Source: Acidimicrobiales bacterium
GTDB lineage: Bacteria > Actinomycetota > Acidimicrobiia > Acidimicrobiales > JABEUL01
Direction: 5' to 3'
NCBI GenBank assembly: GCA_013044465.1
Contig: JABEUL010000282.1
Span: 1-7,461 of the forward strand
DNA: 7,461 nucleotides
A model generated the notes under the pieces. That model searched no databases. It worked only from the letters and a program-made list of their open reading frames with translations, and had not been told where the DNA came from. The translations under genes were made by a program, and so were the position numbers. Of this stretch, positions 1 to 7,044 are shown piece after piece (the stretch's first letter is position 1; each line of letters opens with the position of its first letter).

Positions 1-1763
1 ATTTAAATGCGAACTACACACCTGAGGCTCAGGAAGAGATTACGAGCATTAACCCTGACGTGGTGAGGATGATTGCAAGAAAAGCCGCCAAGAAAAAAGT
101 AGATATCATGCTTGGTTGGAACTCCTGCAAGTATTACCATGGTGACTTGATTGAAAGATCCATGTGCTTACTGCTTGCAGTTACTGGAAACTGGGGCAAG
201 CAAGGCACTGGAATCAGATCCTGGATGATAGGAATGGCCGATGGAATGTTTTCCATGATGGTCAAGACTGAGCCCGGCGTTCAAGGTGCTGAGCAACTTT
301 TCGGCGCCCAAGAGGCAGCCATCGCAGCTTTAAGAATGAGCGACCCATCGCTTACCACTGACGAATTAGCAGTCAGAGAGGTCGCAAGACTTCTAGCGCA
401 GCTCGGACCTCTAGATGGCCAGGAACAAAGGTTCCAAGGATCACCTCCCGCATTTTGGTGGTACTGGCAAGGTGGCTTTAAAGAGAGATGGGAGAAAGAA
501 GAGTGGGGTGACACATCGCTACCTAGAAAATTTGAGGAGTACTTCCAAGAGGCCATTGATAAAGGTTGGTGGAAAGGTCTAGACGGTCCAAGGCCCGATG
601 CGCCGCCACATATGCTTATCGAGTGCGGTGGAAATATGTTGCGGAGAACGAGGGGAGGATTTACCCAACTTGGTGAAAACCTGTGGGAAAAGCTCGATTT
701 GATTGTCTCGATTGACTTTCGCCTCAACTTCACAGGACTTAACTCAGACATTATTCTGCCTGCAGCACAGCACTATGAGAAGGTTGGATTTCATATCCCA
801 ACATCACACACTATGAACTTAACCTTCACCGATAAAAATGCTGAACCGGCAGGTGAAGCCAAACCAGAGTGGATCATTTATCAGTTAATTTTAAAGAAGT
901 TAGCTGAGCGTGCAAAGGAACGAGGCATAACCGAATATGAGAACAAATTCGGCGCCAAGTACTTACCCGAGGGAATGTGGGATGCCTACACTCTCAACGG
1001 TTACCTTGAAGAAGAAGACAAATTCGCAGATGAAATTATCCGTGACTCAGTTTATGGAGGAACGCTTCCCGAGCGCACTGATATAAAGCACATGAGAAAG
1101 GTGGGCTTTGAGAGATTTATTGGTTGGGGATCTAGCCCATTCGCTCTAGCCCAGGCTTCTCCGATATTCCCGGATAAAACTCACTCTCCTTTTAGAGATC
1201 ACTTCGAAAAGGGAGCTCCCTTCCCGACATATGCAAGGCGTGCTCAGTTTTACATCGATCATCCATGGTGGTTAGAAGCAAATGAGGCTCTTCCCGTGCA
1301 TAAACCAAATCCTTTAGCCGGTGGTGATCACCCACTAAGAATGACCTCTGGACACAACAGGTGGAGTATTCACTCAATGAACCAGGCTAACCCTGTCATC
1401 TTGCAGACCCACCGAGGAGAACCTCTTGTTGAAATATCGGTTGAAGACGCAGCAGAAAGAGGAGTGGCAGACGATGATTTCATAACGATTTTCAATGACA
1501 TCACTTCCTTTGAAGCACGTTGCAAGGTCTCTCCGGGAATCATGCCCGGTCAGATCATCTCTTACAACGGATGGGACGGACACCAATATCGTGATTGGAA
1601 GGGTGCCAATGAGATTGAGGCCGGTATGGTCAAGTGGATTGCATTTGCAGGAGGCTATGGACATATCAACTATTCGTTAGCAGAGTGGCAGCCAATCCCA
1701 ACGGATCGTGGCGTGCCCTGCAACTTCACAAAAGCAAAAAACAATGAGTTCACAGATAAGTAA
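1..1763 (+). CDS. Type II DMSO reductase-family molybdopterin oxidoreductase, alpha subunit 1 (5' partial)
   Basis: This is the C-terminal part (~586 codons) of a catalytic Mo-bis-MGD subunit. The frame is open from base 3, so the gene enters from outside the window; the GTG at 60 is an internal valine, not a start. Aligned with alpha-2 downstream, about 345 N-terminal residues are missing, including the Fe-S motif and the Mo-ligand region. Visible family marks are HGDLIERSM and GNWGKQGTG (about 138-212), GGNMLRRTRGG (about 627-659), the stretch ending SDIILPAA (about 744-767), FYIDHPW (about 1248-1268) and the C-terminal molydopterin-binding domain beginning TSGHNRW (1344-1364). Hand alignment of 108 central residues with alpha-2 gives about 46 % identity, so the two are old paralogues and not a recent duplication. 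Gamma follows after 22 bases, implying that alpha-1 is a partner of the gamma-beta pair. The family is clear; the substrate is not. No frameshift or internal stop is seen. Confidence 0.93.
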   Translation, partial: LNANYTPEAQEEITSINPDVVRMIARKAAKKKVDIMLGWNSCKYYHGDLIERSMCLLLAVTGNWGKQGTGIRSWMIGMADGMFSMMVKTEPGVQGAEQLFGAQEAAIAALRMSDPSLTTDELAVREVARLLAQLGPLDGQEQRFQGSPPAFWWYWQGGFKERWEKEEWGDTSLPRKFEEYFQEAIDKGWWKGLDGPRPDAPPHMLIECGGNMLRRTRGGFTQLGENLWEKLDLIVSIDFRLNFTGLNSDIILPAAQHYEKVGFHIPTSHTMNLTFTDKNAEPAGEAKPEWIIYQLILKKLAERAKERGITEYENKFGAKYLPEGMWDAYTLNGYLEEEDKFADEIIRDSVYGGTLPERTDIKHMRKVGFERFIGWGSSPFALAQASPIFPDKTHSPFRDHFEKGAPFPTYARRAQFYIDHPWWLEANEALPVHKPNPLAGGDHPLRMTSGHNRWSIHSMNQANPVILQTHRGEPLVEISVEDAAERGVADDDFITIFNDITSFEARCKVSPGIMPGQIISYNGWDGHQYRDWKGANEIEAGMVKWIAFAGGYGHINYSLAEWQPIPTDRGVPCNFTKAKNNEFTDK

Positions 1764-1770
1764 TTCAAAA

Positions 1771-1776
1771 AGGAGG
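1771..1776 (+). promoter_or_regulatory. Ribosome binding site of the gamma subunit gene
   Basis: A perfect AGGAGG lies 9 bases before the ATG at 1786. The codon immediately before that ATG is an in-frame TAA (1783-1785), so this site and the stop together fix the start and exclude a longer N-terminus. Confidence 0.85.
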
Positions 1777-1785
1777 ACTTTATAA

Positions 1786-2424
1786 ATGGAGGTATTAAAA
1801 GGGTCTGGAAATGACCCTAACGACCCAAGTTGGAATAGCGGTGCCAAAGTGAAAGTTTCGCTTGCACCTTCGCCAATTGACTCGCAGCCAAATCACTATA
1901 TTCGTGAAGCATGGGCTAACAAGGAATATGGAACCACCAAAGAGGCCGATGTCACACTAGGAAGTGAAGGCAAGAAGTTCTATATCAGACTTGAGTGGTC
2001 TTCAAATGTCGAAAAACATGCTGAATTTCCCGAAGCGGCAGCAGTATTTTTTCCGGCATCGGAGAGTCCTTCATCTCCCATGACAATTGGTACTCGTGAG
2101 AATCCCGTGAGGATGTGGCAGTGGAAAAATCGCCTTCCGGTGCAAAGCAAACTCCCAAAGGTTCTTGATCTAATTGCTACTGGTCCAGGAGTATTTCACC
2201 CGGCAAAAACAATAAATGGGTCTAATCAATCACAGTCACTACAAGGTAATGGCACCTTTGAAGATGGCAAATGGAAAGTAGTCATATCGGGAGACCTAGA
2301 CGTTGTAGTGGGATCAAAAAAAATGGGCATAGCTATTTGGAATGGAGCAAACCAAGAACGAGCTGGTCTTGGTGCTGTTTCAACTGAATGGATTGACATT
2401 GACTTAGCTGGAATTGGGCTTTAA
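1786..2424 (+). CDS. Gamma subunit, ethylbenzene-dehydrogenase-type haem-b protein
   Basis: This 212-residue protein resembles the gamma subunits of type II DMSO reductase-family enzymes (EbdC/DdhC/SerC/ClrC type, ~210-240 aa), which bind one haem b and carry electrons to or from the beta subunit. Supporting marks are FYIRLEW (65-71), the AAAVFFPA strand (84-91), NPVRMWQWK (106-114), GKWKVVISGDL (161-171) and GIAIWNGANQERAG (181-194), all in the order expected for the family. In ethylbenzene dehydrogenase the haem ligands are a Met and a Lys; Lys179 sits at the equivalent lysine position, while the methionine is less clear (Met99 or none). There is no signal peptide: the N-terminus is acidic, polar and rich in Asn/Pro, and an in-frame stop lies directly upstream. 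Known gamma subunits such as DdhC are exported, so this is notable. Position between alpha-1 and beta fits the role. Haem binding is inferred. Confidence 0.82.
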   Translation: MEVLKGSGNDPNDPSWNSGAKVKVSLAPSPIDSQPNHYIREAWANKEYGTTKEADVTLGSEGKKFYIRLEWSSNVEKHAEFPEAAAVFFPASESPSSPMTIGTRENPVRMWQWKNRLPVQSKLPKVLDLIATGPGVFHPAKTINGSNQSQSLQGNGTFEDGKWKVVISGDLDVVVGSKKMGIAIWNGANQERAGLGAVSTEWIDIDLAGIGL

Positions 2425-2438
2425 AGAGGAGATTTGAA

Positions 2439-3533
2439 ATGACAACAACTGAAGAAAAAAGCGTAAGTGAACTGCATGGCCAAGTGGCCATGGTGTTTGA
2501 CTTAAACAAATGCATGGGCTGCCAAACCTGTTCGATTGCTTGCAAAGTCTTGTGGACAGGAGAGGAGGGTGAAGAGCACCAATGGTGGATGACCACTAAC
2601 ACTCAGCCTGGCCTTGGGACACCCAAGGGATGGGAAGAGATGGGCGGTGGCATCAAAGATGGCGTACTCCAGCCCGGGCATCAGCCTACACGAGCTGAAT
2701 TTGGTGGCGGATGGGACTTTAACTACAATGAAGTCTTCTACGGAGGCAAAGGCCGAGAAGTGCATTTGCAGCCAACTGACAAAGGAGACGGCACCACTCG
2801 CTGGGGAATGAACTGGGATGAAGACCAAGGTGCAGGAGAGTATCCTAACTCTTATTACTTTTATCTTCCCAGGCTCTGCAACCACTGCACAAATCCAGTT
2901 TGCGTAAGTGCATGCCCATCGGGAGCAATGTACAAAAGAAGTGAAGATGGTTCAGTACTTCGAGATGAGGAAATATGCCAAGGTGCAAGATTCTGCATGG
3001 AAGCCTGTCCGTACAAAAAAATCTACTTTAACTATGCAAGAGATGTGGCACAGCACTGTATTCTCTGCTTCCCAAGGCTTGAGGTCGGCGTAGCTCCAGC
3101 ATGTGCAAGACAGTGTCCCGGTCGACTCGTCTTTGTTGGAATGAAGGATGATAAGAACTCTCCGATTTACAAGTTGGTGAATGAGTGGAAAGTGGCCCTG
3201 CCACTACATCCAGAATTTGGTACCGAACCAAATATCTACTACATCCCACCACTTTCACCGTATCGGTTGAATGAGGACATGAGCATTGATGAAGAGACAC
3301 CCAGGATTCCACCGGAGTATCTCGAGTCTCTCTTTGGAGTGGGAGTTCATGGAGCACTTGACACTCTAAAGTCCGAACTGGCAAATGTTAGAAGTGGCGG
3401 GACCTCGGAACTGTTGGAGACACTGATTGTTTATAAATGGCTTGATCTTTTTGGTCCATTTACAACTGATCCTTCTTCACTGGATCGGAGCCCAGACTCT
3501 CAAGCTGTCACCCTTGGACCAACTCGCAAATAA
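2439..3533 (+). CDS. Beta subunit, four-cluster Fe-S electron transfer protein (NarH/EbdB/DdhB type)
   Basis: This 364-residue protein carries electrons between the alpha and gamma subunits. Four cysteine motifs are visible: Cys25-28-31-35 (CxxCxxCxxxC), Cys147-150-155-159 (CxxCxxxxCxxxC), Cys180-186-190 (only three cysteines, Ala183 where a fourth would be expected), and Cys207-210-222-226 (CxxC-x11-CxxxC). The three-cysteine motif, followed by PYKK, predicts one [3Fe-4S] cluster besides three [4Fe-4S], as in NarH and ethylbenzene dehydrogenase beta. The ~110-residue Gly/Trp-rich insert between motifs 1 and 2 and the length of about 350 are typical of this class and distinguish it from short DmsB-type proteins. 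There is no signal peptide or membrane segment; relatives are carried out by a partner alpha when export occurs. An AGAGGAG site (2425-2431) precedes the ATG by 7 bases, and gamma ends 14 bases upstream. Only one beta gene is present for the two alpha genes in view. Confidence 0.95.
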   Translation: MTTTEEKSVSELHGQVAMVFDLNKCMGCQTCSIACKVLWTGEEGEEHQWWMTTNTQPGLGTPKGWEEMGGGIKDGVLQPGHQPTRAEFGGGWDFNYNEVFYGGKGREVHLQPTDKGDGTTRWGMNWDEDQGAGEYPNSYYFYLPRLCNHCTNPVCVSACPSGAMYKRSEDGSVLRDEEICQGARFCMEACPYKKIYFNYARDVAQHCILCFPRLEVGVAPACARQCPGRLVFVGMKDDKNSPIYKLVNEWKVALPLHPEFGTEPNIYYIPPLSPYRLNEDMSIDEETPRIPPEYLESLFGVGVHGALDTLKSELANVRSGGTSELLETLIVYKWLDLFGPFTTDPSSLDRSPDSQAVTLGPTRK

Positions 3534-3581
3534 GTGCCGAGGAAATAAGGATTTAACCGAAAAAATATTGGAGGAGAAGAA

Positions 3582-4256
3582 ATGTTTACATTCTCACTAT
3601 CAGGATTAGAGATCAAAGCGAGCGACAGCGGACCAATTGAAGTCGAGGAAAATGAAACTACGGCTAGATCCGCAGTGTACATGGTGCTCGGTTCATTCTT
3701 TGCACCGCCTGGCGATTCACATTTTGACAAAGCTGTAAATGACCATTGGGAAAAGGAAATGACAGAAGCGGCATCTCTGCTCCCATTTGAATTTGACACC
3801 GGTCACCCAACTATTGACGAAGCGACATCAAAAGAGGCCTATATTGGCGAGTACGACAGGTTATTTAGCAGTGGAGATAGGTTAAATCTTCTAGTTGCAA
3901 GTCAGTATTCATCCGATCCAGAAAACCTTATGGCGCAAGTCAAAAGAGACTATGAGTACTTCGGATTAGGTGGGAGTGAGTCTTCTGAGAGACCAATCGA
4001 CCATTTGGCATCTGAGTGTGATTTCTTGCAGTACTTGTGCTTTAAAGAAGCAGCATCCCCATCTCCGAGATTGGCCGGCTCTTATAGGAGAGCACAGAGG
4101 GATTTTTTGGAGCGACACTTGATTAGTTGGGTTCCAGATATTGTGGCAAAGGTTACACCTTTGAATCCAATAAAGCCTTACGATTGGGCGCTATCTAGAC
4201 TCAACGATTTTATTCAAGCAGATTATGCCTACATAAAAGCTCTTTTAGGCGGATGA
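3582..4256 (+). CDS. TorD/NarJ-family molybdoenzyme assembly chaperone (delta subunit)
   Basis: This 224-residue, mostly helical protein is a cofactor-insertion chaperone of the TorD/DmsD/NarJ superfamily, corresponding to the DdhD/EbdD/SerD genes of type II operons. Such proteins bind the apo-alpha subunit in the cytoplasm, hold it open for Mo-bis-MGD insertion and are not part of the final enzyme. The key signature is PIDHLASECDFLQYL (138-152), matching the conserved (E)PxDH...E..F motif, with Asp140, His141 and Glu145. Other supporting segments are the N-terminal helix RSAVYMVLGSFFAPP (29-43), YIGEYDRLF (87-95), a typical central piece of the family, and RDFLERHLISWVPD (173-186). GGAGGAG (3570-3576) lies 5 bases before the ATG. 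The 48-base gap after beta is the largest in the window and shows no clear promoter or terminator. It sits between beta and alpha-2, so it may serve both alpha subunits; that is inference. Confidence 0.88.
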   Translation: MFTFSLSGLEIKASDSGPIEVEENETTARSAVYMVLGSFFAPPGDSHFDKAVNDHWEKEMTEAASLLPFEFDTGHPTIDEATSKEAYIGEYDRLFSSGDRLNLLVASQYSSDPENLMAQVKRDYEYFGLGGSESSERPIDHLASECDFLQYLCFKEAASPSPRLAGSYRRAQRDFLERHLISWVPDIVAKVTPLNPIKPYDWALSRLNDFIQADYAYIKALLGG

Positions 4257-4259
4257 GAC

Positions 4260-4264
4260 AAGGA
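4260..4264 (+). promoter_or_regulatory. Weak ribosome binding site for the GTG start of alpha-2
   Basis: AAGGA ends 11 bases before the GTG at 4276. It is weaker and more distant than the sites of gamma, beta and delta. In this frame a TAG stands at 4246-4248 and none of the nine codons between it and 4276 is ATG, GTG or TTG, so GTG is the earliest usable start. Confidence 0.6.
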
Positions 4265-4275
4265 AACTACCTACC

Positions 4276-7044
4276 GTGGAAACTACCAACCAATACCGAA
4301 AGAGGTGGAGTTGGGATCGAGTAACTTGGGGAACTCACTGCCTTAACTGTCTAGCGACCTGCTCATACCGTGTCTATTCGCGAGACGGCAAAGTTGCTTT
4401 TGAAGAACAAGGCGGAACCATCGCCGAGATTGAAGCTGGAGTACCTGATTTCAACCCACTTGGCTGTCAAAAAGGAAGTGCTTGGAGTCTTCAACTTGAC
4501 GGAGAGGATCGGATTACGAAACCTCTTAGGCGAGTAGGAGAGCGGGGCTCAGGCAAATGGGAAGAAATTACCTGGGACGAAGCACTTGCTGATATTGCTG
4601 ATTCGATAATTGATGCAATCGATGAAGATGGACCTGAGTCTGTAGTTTTTGAAGAGAGCGTAGAAGGTGGCCTTATGGCTCAGTCTCCTTTTTTAAGGCT
4701 TGCTTCACTAATTGGTGCAGTGACCTTAGATGCTCAAGGACTTGTCAATGATCTTCCAATTGGACAACACATAACATTTGGCAAGTTCTCTTGTGCCAGC
4801 ACAGTAGACGACAGCTTCCACAGCGAAGTACTTCTTTTGTGGCACGCAAATCCTGCATACACCTCCATTCCATACTTTCATTACATTACAGAGGCCCGCT
4901 ATAAGGGCGCCAAGGTCATCTCTATTGCTCCCGACTATAACGCAAGTTGTGTTAATGCTGATATGTATGTCCCAGTTAAGCCTGGCAGCGATGCAGCTCT
5001 CGCACTTTCGATATGTCAAGTCTTGCTAGAGGATGGAAAAGTTGATCTAGACTTTGTAAAGGCGCAAACAGACTTGCCGCTTTTGGTGAGAAGTGACAAC
5101 TTGAGATTCCTTCGTGAGCGCGACTTGGTCAAGGGTGGTTCAGAAGAGCATTTCTATTTTTGGGATCAGACTAAAGAGGTAGTTGAAGTGCCAAGAAGCA
5201 CTTTAGATTTAGGTGAGATAGATCCGGCACTTCATGGGCCCTTTAAAGTTGCATTGGCTGATGGTAGTGAAGTTGAAGTGTTCACAGTACTGGATCTTAT
5301 TGAGAAAAGATTATTAGATTACACACCTGAGTTGGCCAGTGCAATATGTGGCGTATCTCCTGAAACTATCAGAGAGTTAGCTTTAATAATTGCAGGTAAT
5401 AAAACAAAGATTATTGAAGGCTTTAATGCGCCTAAGTATTTTCATGGTGACCTCATGGAACGATCGATGTGTTTGCTACTTGCCTTAACTGGCAATTGGG
5501 GAAAACCCGGTACGGGAATTCAGGGCCTTGCATTAGCAGGACTTGATGGATACCTACTATTTTCAATGAAGACTAAGCAAGGAGTTGAAGAAACCGCACG
5601 GCTTCTAGATGGAATCGACGCATCGATGGAACAACTTCGACAGAGGGACCCTGAGGCTACTGACGAAATGCTTGGAAACCAATTATTAACACTTTCCACA
5701 AGTGCAGGTACTTCAGCTCCACCGGTCTTTTTCAACTATAACCATGTTGGCTACAAGGAATCATGGAATAATTCCGCCTGGCAAGAACCAACTATGACGA
5801 AGTCATTCAGCTCCTATATGGAAGATGCCCTAAGACGCGGATGGTGGGGCGGGGTTGCCAGACCATCAGCTGGAATGGCACCAAGAGTATTTTTTGCAGT
5901 AGGGACCAATCCGATGAGGCGAGCTCGTGGTGGCAAGCGCGCAATACTGGAGACACTGTGGCCGAAGCTAGAAAAGATTGTAGCAGTTGACATAAGAATG
6001 TCATCTACTGCTTTGTATGCTGACATTGTCTTGCCTGCAGCTATGCAGTATGAAAGGGTGAATGTCCAATATCCAATTACCCACACGCTCCATTTGGCAT
6101 TCAGTGATAAAGCAGTTGAGCCAAAAGGTGAGGCCAAAACCGAATGGGAGATATTCTCAGCATTAGCAAATAAGATATCTGAGCGTTCAGTTGAGCGCGA
6201 TATTGTTGAATTTACAGACGGTCGGAGACTGTCAAGAAGGCTCGACACCGTGGGTGATAGTTACACAATCGGTGGAGCATTTCAAAGTGATGAGTCAGTA
6301 ATTGATGAATGGATTAGAGACTCTTCAGATGCTGGGACTCTTCCCCCTGGAACTTCAGTTGAAACACTTAGGACCAAAGGCACTATTCGATTCACAGGAC
6401 TTGGGGTATTCGCGCCAGGTCTTTCAGTGGCAACTGATGTTAAAGATGACAAAGTTCTAACTGCCTTTCAGTGGCATGTCGACAAAAAACTTCCATTTCC
6501 TACTCTGACCAAGAGAGCTCAGTTTTATATAGATCACCCTTGGTTCATGGATGCCGATGAAGCATTGCCACGCCACAAAGACAATCCAAAAATGGGCGGA
6601 GATTATCCCTTCGTTTTGACAAGTGGTCACTCTAGGTGGACTGTACATGCAGTGAGCATGGGCAATAGCGCTGTACTGTCGACCCACCGGGGACAACCTC
6701 TTGTGGTTATGGGGGCCAAAGATGCTCTGGACCTAAACATCGGCGAAGGCACAAGGGTAAAGGTCTACAACGACCACGGATCTTTCATAGCCATGGTTAA
6801 GGTAGCGCCTCGGGTCAGGCCAAATCAACTTATCATCTACAATGGTTTCGAGCCGCATATGTTTGAGGGCTGGAATGGATCAAATGAGGTTGAGCCGGGC
6901 ATGGTTAAGTGGTTGCACTTGGTAGGCAAGTACGGCCATCTGCGCTATTTGCCCTTCGGTTGGCAGCCTGTCCCAAGCGATCGGGCGGTATCGGTGGGGA
7001 TAATGTCAGTTCCAGATAGCCAACGGATAGAGGAGTCTTCATGA
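4276..7044 (+). CDS. Type II DMSO reductase-family molybdopterin oxidoreductase, alpha subunit 2 (complete)
   Basis: This complete 922-residue catalytic subunit has the length of SerA/ClrA/DdhA-type alphas. The N-terminal Fe-S motif His21-x3-Cys25-x3-Cys29-x34-Cys64 has the spacing of the NarG-type cluster with a histidine ligand. Asp159 in VNDLPIGQ aligns with the NarG aspartate in CDLPPAS that ligates Mo, placing the enzyme in the Asp-ligated type II group. Further marks are YKGAKVISIAPDYN (209-222), FLRERDLVKGG (278-288), GNWGKPGTG (406-414), GTNPMRRARGG (543-553) and the C-terminal molydopterin-binding domain beginning TSGHSRW (782-788). It carries no Tat motif: the N-terminus reaches the Fe-S motif after about 20 residues and an upstream in-frame stop excludes extension. 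The reaction is a two-electron hydroxylation/oxidation or oxyanion reduction; the substrate is unknown. It follows delta by 19 bases, has no beta or gamma of its own in view, and its stop overlaps the next ATG. Confidence 0.95.
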   Translation: METTNQYRKRWSWDRVTWGTHCLNCLATCSYRVYSRDGKVAFEEQGGTIAEIEAGVPDFNPLGCQKGSAWSLQLDGEDRITKPLRRVGERGSGKWEEITWDEALADIADSIIDAIDEDGPESVVFEESVEGGLMAQSPFLRLASLIGAVTLDAQGLVNDLPIGQHITFGKFSCASTVDDSFHSEVLLLWHANPAYTSIPYFHYITEARYKGAKVISIAPDYNASCVNADMYVPVKPGSDAALALSICQVLLEDGKVDLDFVKAQTDLPLLVRSDNLRFLRERDLVKGGSEEHFYFWDQTKEVVEVPRSTLDLGEIDPALHGPFKVALADGSEVEVFTVLDLIEKRLLDYTPELASAICGVSPETIRELALIIAGNKTKIIEGFNAPKYFHGDLMERSMCLLLALTGNWGKPGTGIQGLALAGLDGYLLFSMKTKQGVEETARLLDGIDASMEQLRQRDPEATDEMLGNQLLTLSTSAGTSAPPVFFNYNHVGYKESWNNSAWQEPTMTKSFSSYMEDALRRGWWGGVARPSAGMAPRVFFAVGTNPMRRARGGKRAILETLWPKLEKIVAVDIRMSSTALYADIVLPAAMQYERVNVQYPITHTLHLAFSDKAVEPKGEAKTEWEIFSALANKISERSVERDIVEFTDGRRLSRRLDTVGDSYTIGGAFQSDESVIDEWIRDSSDAGTLPPGTSVETLRTKGTIRFTGLGVFAPGLSVATDVKDDKVLTAFQWHVDKKLPFPTLTKRAQFYIDHPWFMDADEALPRHKDNPKMGGDYPFVLTSGHSRWTVHAVSMGNSAVLSTHRGQPLVVMGAKDALDLNIGEGTRVKVYNDHGSFIAMVKVAPRVRPNQLIIYNGFEPHMFEGWNGSNEVEPGMVKWLHLVGKYGHLRYLPFGWQPVPSDRAVSVGIMSVPDSQRIEESS
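7029..7035 (+). promoter_or_regulatory. Ribosome binding site inside the end of alpha-2
   Basis: AGAGGAG lies within the last codons of alpha-2 and 5 bases before the ATG at 7041. The ATG overlaps the alpha-2 stop as ATGA (7041-7044), an arrangement typical of translational coupling. It sets the start of the last gene. Confidence 0.75.

Noticed and set aside
60..62. GTG as the start codon of the first gene
   Set aside because: The frame is open to the window edge, and the upstream codons (YTPEAQEEI...) align with the YTPELASAI stretch of alpha-2, so it is an internal valine.
281..751. Minus-strand open frame of 156 codons
   Set aside because: It lies wholly inside alpha-1, whose plus-strand protein is clearly conserved; the minus product is Ser/Pro-rich and has no recognisable domain.
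1778..1788. TTTATAAATG resembling a -10 box
   Set aside because: It is directly between the Shine-Dalgarno and the gamma start, leaving no room for a leader; no -35 element was seen.
3534..3581. Possible internal promoter or terminator between beta and delta
   Set aside because: It is A-rich but has no convincing -35/-10 pair and no hairpin followed by a T-run; it is best read as a simple intergenic leader with the delta ribosome site.
5814..6248. Minus-strand open frame of 144 codons
   Set aside because: It is antisense to a conserved part of alpha-2, with no ribosome binding site or recognisable motif.
1..7044. Alpha-1 and alpha-2 as a recent duplication or long direct repeat
   Set aside because: At the DNA level even the most conserved blocks differ at many synonymous sites, and protein identity is only about half, so there is no usable nucleotide repeat.
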